DNA from: Ziziphus jujuba | Lineage: Eukaryota > Streptophyta > Magnoliopsida > Rosales > Rhamnaceae | Assembly (NCBI RefSeq): GCF_031755915.1 | Contig: NC_083379.1 | Location: forward strand, 18,213,501 to 18,277,500 | Reading direction: 5' to 3' | DNA length: 64,000 bases | Shown here: positions 35,441 through 46,189 of the stretch, one piece after another | Layout of the letters: every line of letters begins with the position of its first letter | How positions within the stretch are numbered: position 1 is the first letter of the stretch | The notes under the pieces: generated by a model | Database searches by the model: none | What the model saw: the letters and a program-made list of their open reading frames with translations, nothing else | What the model was told of the DNA's origin: nothing | Position numbers and translations under genes: made by a program

Positions 35441-37291
35441 AACTTATTGTAAACATACTTATAAGCACACAAATCAAGTAATATAATGGTTTTGAGTAAA
35501 CCAGTTTGTCAAACCTAAGAGAATAATTGTATTAATTAAACCAAGTTAGATTTAGTATTAAATTAAACATCTAATTTTCAATTAAAAGTATGGAATAACT
35601 AAATTAATTTATCAAAATAAATAATGAAATTAAAACAAAACACAATAAATTTAGGTTAAATGCAAATGATAATGCAACAAGGGTTATTACTTCACCACTA
35701 ATTATTTGGGTTTAATATGTAAAATGTAAGGGATTTAAAAGATAAGCTTATCATGCTTAATCAAAAGATAATCAAAATTTATCTTCACACACTTGAGATA
35801 ATTATTATACAAGTCAATTAGTTGTTTTCACACATTAATTAAACCTAATTAAGATCTAAAGATCATGTAATATCATTAAGTACAAGATTAAGATTCTAAT
35901 ATGGCGTGAAAATTAAATTTGTTTCCACACAATTGAAATAAACATGTAATTCATCAAAGGACTATAATTTAATCATGCTTTCACACTATTCCTAATTACT
36001 CAAATAAATTATTCAAGGGCCAAGAATATAGTACTAAGCATATTGATAAATTACAAGCTTTATAAAAGAACATATATTAAACCCCAAACATGATATTAAA
36101 CCCTCAAATTAAGGCTACATCACAGCCCCAGTTATGAAGTTTAGTTAATAACTATAAAGTGCAAAACAAAGAAATTTGATGAAGACGTAATTAACAAAAA
36201 CCAATGAAAAGAATTAAGCAAACTAATGTGTAGAATTCAACCTTGGAACTATACCAAACCCAAGCAATGCTTGTTTCAACTCCTCCTTTACTTGCTGCAA
36301 TTTGTGCCTTTAAAAGCTTGAAAAAGGAAGGAGCTTTAATTATAAGAGAAATCAACTCCTATTTTCTCAAGCCTTTATTGCCACCATCACCTCTAAACTC
36401 TCCTAAGCTCCTTTTAAAACTCAAAAAGGAACTTTAAGTAATGGATGATTTTTTGGCTAGCCAGGGAAGGTCCTTTTAAAGTGTGAGAATCAATGATATT
36501 TAAGCTTACAACTTGGCACAAGTAGCCATGTGAAAGCATCTAATCTTTGGGCAAGTGGGCTAGACCTTAATGGCCATTAAATGTGCAAACTTATTGGATT
36601 TGAAATTGTTTCTCTAGGTAGGCAAGTTTCTTTCCAAAAATCAAAGTTTGGTACCTACAAATATGCTGACCAAATTTTGGGTTGAAAAGGACTTGTTTAA
36701 TAAGTCTTATATGCTGGTAAACAACTTTCATCTAGAACTTGATCCCCAAATAAATTAGTCCTCATGTAACCCCCTAAAGTTGAAGAAACACCTTGTAATC
36801 CTGTCAATTTATTTTTGGAACACCTTTAGAAACCCTTAAATCTACTTATTTTACTTGGATTACACTTGTAAAAGTTATGTATATGTCTTATCTTTCCAAG
36901 TATATAGAACAATAAGCATTTTGGCATGTGGAAGGTATTCGAAATTCAATTTCCCTACAATACTAAAAATCTACCGAACTGCAGTTTTTTTTAGGTTTAA
37001 ATTAAAACATGTACAAATTCACTAATTCTATTTAGAAACCCTTAAATCTACTTATTTTTCTTTGAATACACCTGTAAAAGTTAAGTATATGTCTTATCTT
37101 TCCAATTATATATAATAAGAAGCATTTGGACGTGTGGAAGGTATTCAAAATTCAGTTTTCCCATCAGACTGAAAATCTACCGAACTGCACATTTTTTCTA
37201 GTTTTAAATTAAAACATGTACTAATTGGCTTATCCTGTTGCAATGAGATTAGAAAATTCTTCAACTAGAGTCACCTCAAAAGCATCTAGAA
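35441..37291 (-). repeat. Element H 5' LTR, left part
   Basis: AT-rich DNA next to the primer site has the composition of an Athila/Tat LTR. It contains no convincing protein frame. It is interrupted at 37292 by element B and probably resumes at 43605. The partner 3' LTR is not in the window, so its ends rest only on the primer-site position. Confidence 0.6.
36825..37236. repeat. Diverged tandem duplication, about 206 bp period
   Basis: The block starting TTTAGAAACCCTTAAATC at 36825 recurs at 37031 with substitutions, including the shared stretch ending ATCTACCGAACTGCA. Two copies lie head to tail within the H LTR. LTR promoter regions often vary by such duplications; a regulatory effect is not shown. 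Confidence 0.85.
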
Positions 37292-38426
37292 TGATACAAA
37301 CCTAGGATGACCTGCTCCTAAACCCGTATTATATTAGCCCGGATCTTAATTAAGTTCAAGTTCTAATGGAATTGACCTCAACCCCTAACCAACCTGTGGT
37401 TAGAAACCTTGGTATAATGTAGACGCCACAATAGGGGATGGAAAACCTATTGATAAGTCAAGCTAAAACAACCAATTCTCTAATGGTGTTTTAGGTGTTC
37501 TCAAAGAACAAAGAGATAATTAATCTCACAAGTATTTTCTTAATCAAATCAAAGTTGTATTCATATTGAAAAATAAGCCTTTAAATAGGCTTTGAAAGAA
37601 ACAAAGTAAACCCTAAAAACCCTAGGTAAAACAGGCCACACAATAAAGAGTTCTATGGTGGCCGAAATTCTCACTCCTTTCCTAATCTAATTTGGATTAA
37701 TTAATTCCTTTATTTTGAATTAGGAATTAATTAATTTACAATGAAAATAATAAAATAATAACTTTCCTAAAATTATTTTTCCAGAAAATAAATAAATAAA
37801 AACTAAAAAGTAATGGTAATTTCCTAAAACAAAAAGTAGAATCAAATTAGGAAACTATAATACTAGCTTTTTGACTAAGTTGACTTTGACCAATCTTTGA
37901 CCAAATTGAGCTCCAAATCAGCTTCTAGATGCTTTGTAGGATGCCAAATAAACTGAATATGAAGGCCCACACGTTTCCCATGCTTGGAAAAATAAGAAAA
38001 GGCTAATACAGTAAAATACAGTAAAGCCAGCAAGCAATACAGCAAATTCGGCCAAATTGTTGAAGCTGTCCGTACAAGCCCTTTTTGATTGCATTTGAGG
38101 CTGCTTTAACTTGATTCCATGACCTCTTAGGCATATGTATTGAACCCATAAAGCATTGGAACCATTTCATGCTTCTCGGACTCCAAAAATGTACCAAAAC
38201 CGTCACCCGGGTCCGTATCGGCTTCCACCACTTGGATGCTTAGAATAGGCTTTGTATCTTCAAGTATGGACAAGCTCTGTTGAGATTGATTACCCCCTGT
38301 ATAAATACTTCCAGGTTGTCCTTAAATCTCTTAATTTGAGCTCTTGTGATTGGCCTAGTCTTCATCCGTGTCGAGTCAGCACCCCAGCGGATTATCGGTT
38401 GAGCGGGCTCGGGCGGAATCACATCA
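37292..38426 (-). repeat. 3' LTR of element B (1135 bp)
   Basis: Starts TGATACAAACC and ends ACATCA on the plus strand. The polyprotein frame enters it from 38427 and runs 62 codons to a stop at 38240, giving [10 protein letters not shown] and [14 protein letters not shown]. Confidence 0.95.
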
Positions 38427-39147
38427 TTCCCCTCCTCTTGAAAAGGATTTGTCCTCAAATCAAGATCATCACCTGCAGCAAAAGGAGTTAAATCAGCAAC
38501 ATTAAATGCAGCACTCATGTTATACTCACCCGGTAAATCAAGCTTGTAGGCATTATTGTTATTCTGCTCCAAAACTTGAAAAAGTCCATCCATAGGCGGC
38601 ATGAGCTTTGACTTTCTTTGTTTAGGAAACATTTCCTTTCATAAGTGCAACCAAACCAATTCTCCTGGGTCAAACACTATTACAAGAAAATCTAGAAATA
38701 CATGCTCGTTATGGTAAACATTACACTTTTTAAAGTTAGCAAACAATATTTCCCAAATTTTCAAATTGCCACTAAGTAAAGCTCTCAACAATGCAGATAA
38801 AGTTCTATGCAATAAAGACATCTTTAAATAAGTATCTTTAAACTTCATGGTCAACAATGATTTCTTATTCATAATTACTTTATTAACATCACCAAAGCTA
38901 AGATAACAATTTATATTCTTCCTTTCTTGTCTTCCTTTTCCTTTCTCACTCAATGCCATCTCACCTTCCTCACTCTCGGCTTTTGCACCAAATTTCTCAC
39001 TCTTGGTTTTAATAAAATTTTTCCACACAACCTGAGTATTAGAAGACTTACCTCAGACAGCAAGCTCACCTTTTCCCTCTTGATTGGATGGTAGTCCAAT
39101 TGGAATTTCATTTGGGAAGACATCTCCAAATTCCTTCAAAAAAGAAA
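38240..39147 (-). pseudogene. Element B: scrambled pol remnant running into the 3' LTR
   Basis: Minus-strand order from 39147: an RT N-terminal piece (LPSSMISFLKEFGDVFPNEIP, first 20 residues given only as LPSSMISFLKEFGDVF), a second copy of the Lys/Glu-rich linker ending YLSFGDVNKVI and KFKDTYLK, an integrase fragment (LLHRTLSALLRALLSGNLK), an RT fragment (LFANFKKCNVYHNEHVFLDF), then the integrase C-terminus (VFDPGELVWLHL, stop, [23 protein letters not shown]). Integrase sequence precedes RT sequence, which is not the order of any intact element. The frame passes the polypurine codons FQEEGND and continues in the LTR. The stop after WLHL sits where relatives have Arg (CGA to TGA). No catalytic RT or integrase motif remains. 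Confidence 0.88.
38427..38439 (-). promoter_or_regulatory. Element B polypurine tract
   Basis: On the minus strand this reads AAGAGGAGGGGAA, adjoining the 3' LTR and coding for part of QEEGN. Confidence 0.9.
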
Positions 39148-41313
39148 TCATTGAACTTGGCAATTCAAGTTTTCAAAGTTAGTTTGATCATTAAAATAAT
39201 TTTCTTTATAAATGATGACCAGCAAAGGTTTCTTACACTGAATAACCTTATTAATATCCCCTAAACTCAAATAAAAGTTGCTACTTAACCTTTCTTTTCT
39301 TTCTTTTTCTTTTTTCCCCTTGGATTGGCGCAAACCTTCAGATTTCTCTTCCTTCTCCAAGCTCTCGGGTTTGCCACTTTCTTTCCCCTCTCTTTCAGCT
39401 TTTCCTTGATCTTTCCACTCAATATGAGTCTTAGAAACCTTACCTTGATCAGCAACCTCATTCTTACCTTCTTGAAAGGATGGTGAAGCCGTTGGTGCCA
39501 TACTTGCTTTTTCCTTAAGCTTTTCAGCTTCTCTCTTTTATTGCATTTGTAATTGGTCTTTGTAAACCTCTTTAGGAGATAATGGTTCTAGCTTGACCTT
39601 CTTCCCTTTAAACCTGAAAACAATACTATTTTCTCGACCAAAATGAGTAGCATCTTTATCAAATTGCCATGGTCTACCTAATAGTATATGTCCAGCAATC
39701 ATGGGTACAATATCACATAAAACTACATCCTCATATCTACCTATATTAAATTTTACTTTGGCTTGTTTATTCACTTTTATTTCACCACCATCATTAAGCC
39801 ATTGTAATCTATAAGGTTCTGGATGTTTAATAGTTATTAAGCCTAATTTATCAACTACAATGTTACTAATTACATTTGTACAACTTCTACTATCAATAAT
39901 CATACTACAAATCTTACCTTGAATTTCACATAGGGTGTGGAAGATGTTCTCTCTTTGAATTTCATCCTCATCTTTGTATGCAGCAAGTACTCTCCTAGAA
40001 AGCAAGTTTAATTCAGCATTGGATGCTTGCAAGGTTTCGGGTTCATCCTCCAAATCCTCCTCCTCTTGCTTGGCTTCATCCTCACTTTCTTCACTTTCCG
40101 ATTCTAGCTCGTCATTGCCCTTTAACACCATGATTCTTCTATTCAGGCATTGGCTAGCAATGTGTCCTCCTCCTTGGCACTTAAAACACACAAAATCATG
40201 AGTTCTAGAAGGTTTAGGATCTAATTTTACCTCATTCTTTGGTGCTTGGACAGATTTGGTTCTAGTCTCCTTCCTTGGCCAGTTTGAACTTTCTTCTTTG
40301 ACTTTCGGCTTTAGCTTGCTTTCATAGATGGGATTGTTCCTCCAGCCACTTGAATTGGACCTTCCACTGTTGGAAACACCTCCAAACCATGATCTTACAC
40401 CCCTCCTCTTGAATTGATGCTCTAATTTCATAGCCACATGCAACATCTCCTCCAATTCCACATATTGTTGCAATTCTAGTTGATTGGCTATTTCACGATT
40501 CAAACCACCAAGAAACCTTGCCATGGTTGCTTCCCTATCTTCATTCAAGTTCAATCTCATCATAAGCATCTCCATCTCCTTGTAATGATCCTCCACGGAT
40601 CCATGTCCTTGAGATAAAGATTGAAGTCTTTGATGCAGCAACCTATGATAGTGTGATGGTACGAATCGCTTCCGCATGGCTCCTTTCATTTGTCGCCATG
40701 TAGTAATCAAGTCATCACCAACTCTCTTTCGGGTGTTTTGCTCATTGGTCCACCATTGGAGTGCATAATGGCCAAACTCCATTGCTGCCAATTTCACCTT
40801 CTTAGCCTCCGAATAATTATGGCGGTCAAATATCATCTCCATTTTTTCTTCCCACTCCAAATATGCTTCGGGGTCACTTTTTCCCATGAATGGTGGGATG
40901 TTGATCTTGATATTGCTAAGATTGTCATCTGTTTCTTCCCTCCTATATCTTCCATGGCCAGCTCTATCTTGGACAGCAAAAGTTTTGTTCATACCTTCCT
41001 CAAAGTCTCCACCGAATGGCTCTTCATTAAATTCCTCTCTCGGTCTCTCGTGACCTCCTCGTCCTTGGCCTCGTCCTCCATGGAATTCTTGCCTATTTCT
41101 TGTGTTCGGCATTTCTTGTGAGGCTTCTAGCCTTCCCATTCTTTGATTCACATGCTCAACTTGAGCACTAACCCGCTGTATTCACTCCAAAACAGCTCTC
41201 ATGTCCGCTTGGTCTCCACGCCTGGTAGCTCGTGGATCACCATGAAATCCTATGGACTCCTCTTCATTAATTCTCAGTGGTGTGTCTCCTCTTTTTATTC
41301 TAGAATCTACCAT
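39148..41313 (-). pseudogene. Element B: gag-protease-linker, near-intact
   Basis: Gag begins at ATG 41313 (MVDSRIKRGDT) and runs in one frame through 39148, with only two internal stops: TGA at 41184-41182 (about codon 44) and TAA at 39540-39538 after the protease. Domains: an Arg/Gly-rich patch (GGRGQGRGGHER); a gag domain (IPPFMGKSDPEAYLEWEEKM, MEFGHYALQWW, GSVEDHYKEMEML); a single zinc knuckle CFKCQGGGHIASQC; an acidic stretch; and an aspartic protease (CSMIIDSRSCTNVISN, in place of DSGSCTNV, then AGHILLGRPWQFD). The linker is Lys/Glu-rich and ends YLSLGDINKVI. The DSR in place of DSG in the protease is a likely inactivating change. This is the best-preserved gag of the family in the window. 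Confidence 0.9.
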
Positions 41314-42450
41314 GTTAGTAAAATACTGCAAAAATAAAATAAATCCTCACAATATTCACTCCCTCACGTGTTTCACTCAAACAAGGTCTCGACACTCGTG
41401 TTTGCACACTAGTTTCGGCTTTTACCCTCTTTTAAGCTCACACACTCTTGTCTTTTTCCATGAATTATCTCAAAGTTCTAATTAAAACACCCACAAACAG
41501 CAATTAGATCACTAGTATGTTTTAATTAAACTTATCCACAAAACAGAAGCAAAAAGTAGGCAATACCGAAAGAATCCAACAAATCCTAATTTTTCGGCTT
41601 TCTAGACAAGAAAACTCAAAATAATGGGAAAACATTGGAATTTTTGAAAACTGCACCAGATGGTAGTAGATTATAAGTTCAAGAATAAAATTCCAGAAAA
41701 AGAAATTCAAATTTGAACAAGAATCAAATTGAACAAAAATATAGAATAGTTGTTGGTTGTTGTTCTTTGTAATTCAAGTCTTGTATCAAATCCTTTAACT
41801 GATTTTAATCCAAATAATTTAAGCACCCAAAATCCAAATATCCAGAAGCAAAAATAATTTCCCAGCAACTCAACTATTGAATAAATAATCAAAAAACCCA
41901 GCAGCTCCAACAAATTTCCAGCAAACAAATCAAACTCCAACAAACCGAAATTTTTTTTTTTTTTTATATTGGGCTTTACCTCTTCTTTTTTTTTTTCTTT
42001 ACTCACAGAGCATAAACAACTGCAGTAGCAAGAGTAAGTACCAAAATTGCAATTCCAAATTTAAAACAAATACCAAACCTGTGACCTCCAAATAAACACA
42101 ATGTGCAGTTTTTTTTTTTTTTTTTTTTAAATGTTGCCGTAAACTTCTTCTTTATTTATTTATTTTTTTGAATATATGAATGCAAATATTTAAGACTAAA
42201 AGAGCAAAGGAAAATCAACAAAAAAAACCAAAATTATCAAGGACAATGATAAAAGACAACCAACAAATTAGGAAACAAAAATACGATAAAACTAGGAAAC
42301 CTAATTCAACTAGGAATGAATTTTTTTTTTTTTTTTTTAAGATGCTGAACGTGTATAGGATGGATGCAACCTTAACCTAATGCTAAAATTGTAGAGTAAC
42401 ACAAAAAAAATTAAAGCAAATAAAGATAGATCAAACTTGAACAAAATTTA
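41314..42450 (-). other. Element B long 5' leader
   Basis: About 1.14 kb separates gag from the primer site. It shares blocks with the leader of element A and has several A/T homopolymers (41950-41965, 42110-42128 and 42319-42338). No protein similarity is seen. Confidence 0.75.
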
Positions 42451-42462
42451 GCTTTGATACCA
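42451..42462 (-). promoter_or_regulatory. Element B primer-binding site
   Basis: On the minus strand this reads TGGTATCAAAGC, an iMet-type site with one substitution, two bases from the 5' LTR. Confidence 0.88.
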
Positions 42463-42464
42463 AA

Positions 42465-43599
42465 TGATACGAACCTAGGACGACCTGCTCCTAAACCCGT
42501 ATTATATTAGCCCGGATCTTAATTAAGTTCAAGTTCTAATGGAATTGACCTCAACCCCTAACCAACCTGTGGTTAGAAACCTTGGTATAATGTAGACGCC
42601 ACAATAGGGGATGGAAAACCTATTGATAAGTCAAGCTAAAACAACCAATTCTCTAATGGTGTTTTAGGTGTTCTCAAAGAACAAAGAGATAATTAATCTC
42701 ACAAGTATTTTCTTAATCAAATCAAAGTTGTATTCATATTGAAAAATAAGCCTTTAAATAGGCTTTGAAAGAAACAAAGTAAACCCTAAAAACCCTAGGT
42801 AAAACAGGCCACACAATAAAGAGTTCTATGGTGGCCGAAATTCTCACTCCTTTCCTAATCTAATTTGGATTAATTAATTCCTTTATTTTGAATTAGGAAT
42901 TAATTAATTTACAATGAAAATAATAAAATAATAACTTTCCTAAAATTATTTTTCCAGAAAATAAATAAATAAAAACTAAAAAGTAATGGTAATTTCCTAA
43001 AACAAAAAGTAGAATCAAATTAGGAAACTATAATACTAGCTTTTTGACTAAGTTGACTTTGACCAATCTTTGACCAAATTGAGCTCCAAATCAGCTTCTA
43101 GATGCTTTGTAGGATGCCAAATAAACTGAATATGAAGGCCCACACGTTGCCCATGCTTGGAAAAATAAGAAAAGGCTAATACAGTAAAATACAGTAAAGC
43201 CAGCAAGCAATACAGCAAATTCGGCCAAATTGTTGAAGCTGTCCGTACAAGCCCTTTTTGATTGCATTTGAGGCTGCTTTAACTTGATTCCATGACCTCT
43301 TAGGCATATGTATTGAACCCATAAAGCATTGGAACCATTTCATGCTTCTCGGACTCCAAAAATGTACCAAAACCGTCACCCGGGTCCGTATCGGCTTCCA
43401 CCACTTTGATGCTTAGAATAGGCTTTGTATCTTCAAGTATGGACAAGCTCTGTTGAGATTGATTACCGCCTGTATAAATACTTCCAGGTTTTCCTTAAAT
43501 CTCTTAATTTGAGCTCTTGTGATTGGCCTAGTCTTCATCCGTGTCGAGTCAGCACCCCAGCGGGTTATCGGTTGAGCAGGCTCGGGCGGAATCACATCA
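42465..43599 (-). repeat. 5' LTR of element B (1135 bp)
   Basis: Starts TGATACGAACC and ends ACATCA, followed by TAGAA. It carries the same coding tail (43595-43413 on the minus strand), here not connected to pol. Confidence 0.95.
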
Positions 43600-43604
43600 T
43601 AGAA

Positions 43605-44389
43605 CTTTCAATATGATCAAATCAATATCGACTATGTAGATTTCAGAATCTTTTTAGAATGACCTTGAGAGTCTTCAATAAAGTCTTTTGTTTGAATCTT
43701 CATTTTAGTTCTAAAACACATCTTTTCAACTTGTTTCCTTCAAATATGTTTTCTTTTACCTACAAATAAGAAAATACACAAGTTATGTGGATTTCCTATC
43801 AACTAAGCACAAACTACATAAATAATAAAATATAATAAAGGCATGAATCTAGGTATAGTTTACTTCTACCATATTTCTATGGCATTTGATTTCTTTTATT
43901 TTAATTGTGTTTTTAAATTTGAAGGTTCTAATATTAATTGGTTCTCAAAACAATGATCCTATTAACAAACCAATTGAATCTTTATAAGATAAATTTATTA
44001 ATCATAATGTTTCTTCTAGGCTTGATGCTTGATTACGCACCATAACCATTTTCTATTTCGCATATTTGTGAGTGAAAATTTAACAGTAGTTACTGAGATC
44101 TTGAATCCCCTAAACATGGTTGGTATCTAAGATTGCTCAAATAGGTTTTAGACCTATGTTTGACCAAACATGGCAAGGACCAAGATCACCTCAACATGGT
44201 TGAGGCACAAAATCTAGGATCGCCGAAAGGGGTTTGGAACATAGGAATCTCCTAAATAGCAATGAGACTCAAAATCGCCCAAACAAAACAAGGATCTAAA
44301 ATCACCCAAATTTCATTTGAATCTGGGCTCACTAGAATGTGGCAAGGACCTAAGATTGCCTGAGTCCTAAATCCCTAGTCACACAATCC
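43605..44389. other. End of element H LTR and unassigned DNA
   Basis: The first 250 bases probably complete the H LTR after the TAGAA duplication. From about 43870 to 44390 the sequence is AT-rich with degenerate repeated phrases (CCCAAACATGG and AGATTGCTCAAAT-like) and no recognisable frame or element end. Confidence 0.45.
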
Positions 44390-46090
44390 CAAATTGCGGA
44401 TACATTCGATTGATCTTAGATTTTGATCTTGTATGTAAACGCTAAAACTTTTATTAATGATTGAATGATTGCCACAATTCAAATTCTCAGCCAAATTAAG
44501 CCAAAAACTTGATTGCTTTAATCCTTGCAAATGCACAGATTGCTCAAGTATCAAAGATAGTGAGTAGAGTATCAGTTCTACGGAGATTGATTGTTTGTGA
44601 GATAAGTTGTACTCAAGCTAAGTATTAAAGACTTTCACTGCTTAATTTTATTTGGAAAATTCAATCTAAGTAAAAATCTAATAGTAATCATGAAATCAAA
44701 CTAAAACAAAAGTGAATTAAGTCAAAACAAATGAAATTAAAAGAAAACAACACCACCAATTGTATTTAAAAATTTACGAAATTATAAATCTAAGACCATG
44801 GCTTCATTTAGATTTATTATGGAATGACTTAATTGATAAAGTTTAACTTTATACTTTTCAATTATTTATCAATGGGTTTCTATATTCACTAATTCCCTTT
44901 TTCAAGATTAAGTTAGATTAAAGGAAATATTCATAAAAATGTAATTTTTTCCTTAATTTTACCAATTACCCACTGAATTAAACTACCCATTATCCAAGTT
45001 AAGTTGGTTCTTTCAAACCCAAACCTAGCCTTGATTAAGATTACCCATGATCTAATAGGCTCTCTTAAGCTAAATTGGTTCTGGGATTTGTGTTTACCTA
45101 TTTCTTAATTAATCAATTATTCTTTTTCAAGGTCATAATCTTTGGATCCAACAAACACTCAATCAAATTCTCATCTAATTAAGTTTTTCTTTACTATAAA
45201 AAATAAACCAAAAAACAGATTTGAAAAGAAACCCATTAAATAAACCAATAATTCATTCCATTAACAATATAAACTACTTCAAATGTGTAGATCTAATCAC
45301 TCATATCCAAAGGAAAATAAAAAACAAAGATAAAATAGAATTCCATAGTAGAAACCATCATATGATATAATAAATCCAAGAATTCTATTATAAAACAAGA
45401 AAAACCAAGAGATAAGGTAGAAGATAAAGAATTCTCAAGGTTGTTTGCTCTTCCTAGTACACCCAAAGCCTTAAGCTCTTCAAAAACTTTAAATCCTTTG
45501 ATCTTCTCTCTTTAAAAATGCTTTCCTTTTCTTAAAATTGTGATATTTTTCTTAATCTCCTACATATACCTAGTTTTCCCACCTTTTGGTAATATAAGGC
45601 CATTTTCCAAAGAGCTCCTCTAGTCTTTACACCTAGATAGTTTTAATATTAACGCTTCGATCTTAATCACAAGGCTAGTTTCAAAATAGGCACATGCAAG
45701 TACATGCCTTACAAATGCCTAGTCTTGACAAACCAAAGTCAATATTTAAACTTCCAGCAAACTTCCTCATGTGTAGACAAGGGCTAGATGGCATGGGCAC
45801 TCAAAATTGGAGGTGGACACGCCATTATTCTGCTCCATTAAAGGCTAAAGTGGCATGGGCATCAATTGGAATGGGTGGGCATACAATAGTTGCCGAATTT
45901 TCTTTTCTTGAAGGGTCAATGTGTCATGTTTTCCTTATTAAAGTAAGTGGGACACACCAACAACCAATCCGAAAGGCCTTAACTTCAATCCAAATCCTTT
46001 GCTCGTAGAAATTCACTCCAAATAAGGCTAAAAAACTTCAAAAATTTGTAATTACTCTTTGGAAAAAATTATTGAAGCTTTATTTACAAA
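44390..46090 (-). repeat. LTR of an Athila/Tat-type element (J)
   Basis: This AT-rich stretch shares diverged text with the LTR-like arms at 58052-58478 and 58812-59310, for example the AAGACCATGGCTTCATTTAGA block near 44795. It lies just downstream, in minus-strand sense, of the env-like region at 47147-46190, so it is probably J's 3' LTR. The ends are not defined by a matching partner or target duplication. Confidence 0.55.
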
Positions 46091-46189
46091 AAGAGAACAA
46101 AGTATATAAAAAAGCACAAATTCAAAAACTTGAGAAAACAAACAAATAATTAAACATGGATAGGCTAGATTGGCGAGTTAAAGTCATAT

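Larger units (their letters stand above)
37292..43599 (-). mobile_element. Element B: complete non-autonomous gypsy element (A/B/E family)
   Basis: A 6308-bp element is bounded by a perfect TAGAA duplication (37287-37291 and 43600-43604). Its LTRs are both 1135 bp (37292-38426 and 42465-43599) and differ at roughly eight positions by eye, so it is fairly young. Minus-strand order: 5' LTR, primer site, 1.15-kb leader, gag-protease, linker, then a short scrambled pol, polypurine tract and 3' LTR. Most of RT, all of RNase H and the integrase core are absent. It lies in the LTR of element H. Confidence 0.95.
9216..43860 (-). mobile_element. Element H: old Athila/Tat-type gypsy element, split by A, C and B
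   Basis: Fragments of one minus-strand element can be followed through three later insertions. The gag N-terminus is at 35025-34334. The gag C-terminus and protease lie at 21908-20542. The protease end, linker and RT lie at 10394-9216. A tRNA-Asp-like primer site is at 35425-35437, and the 5' LTR follows at about 35441-37291, resuming at 43605 beyond B. The gag and protease halves meet correctly when each insertion plus one target duplication is removed. RNase H, integrase and the 3' LTR are missing on the left. All coding parts have stops and frameshifts. The outer limits, especially the right end, are approximate. Confidence 0.75.

Noticed and set aside
45694..46008. 104-residue plus-strand open frame
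   Set aside because: Lies in the LTR-like region of element J, has no recognisable similarity, and the element is read from the opposite strand.
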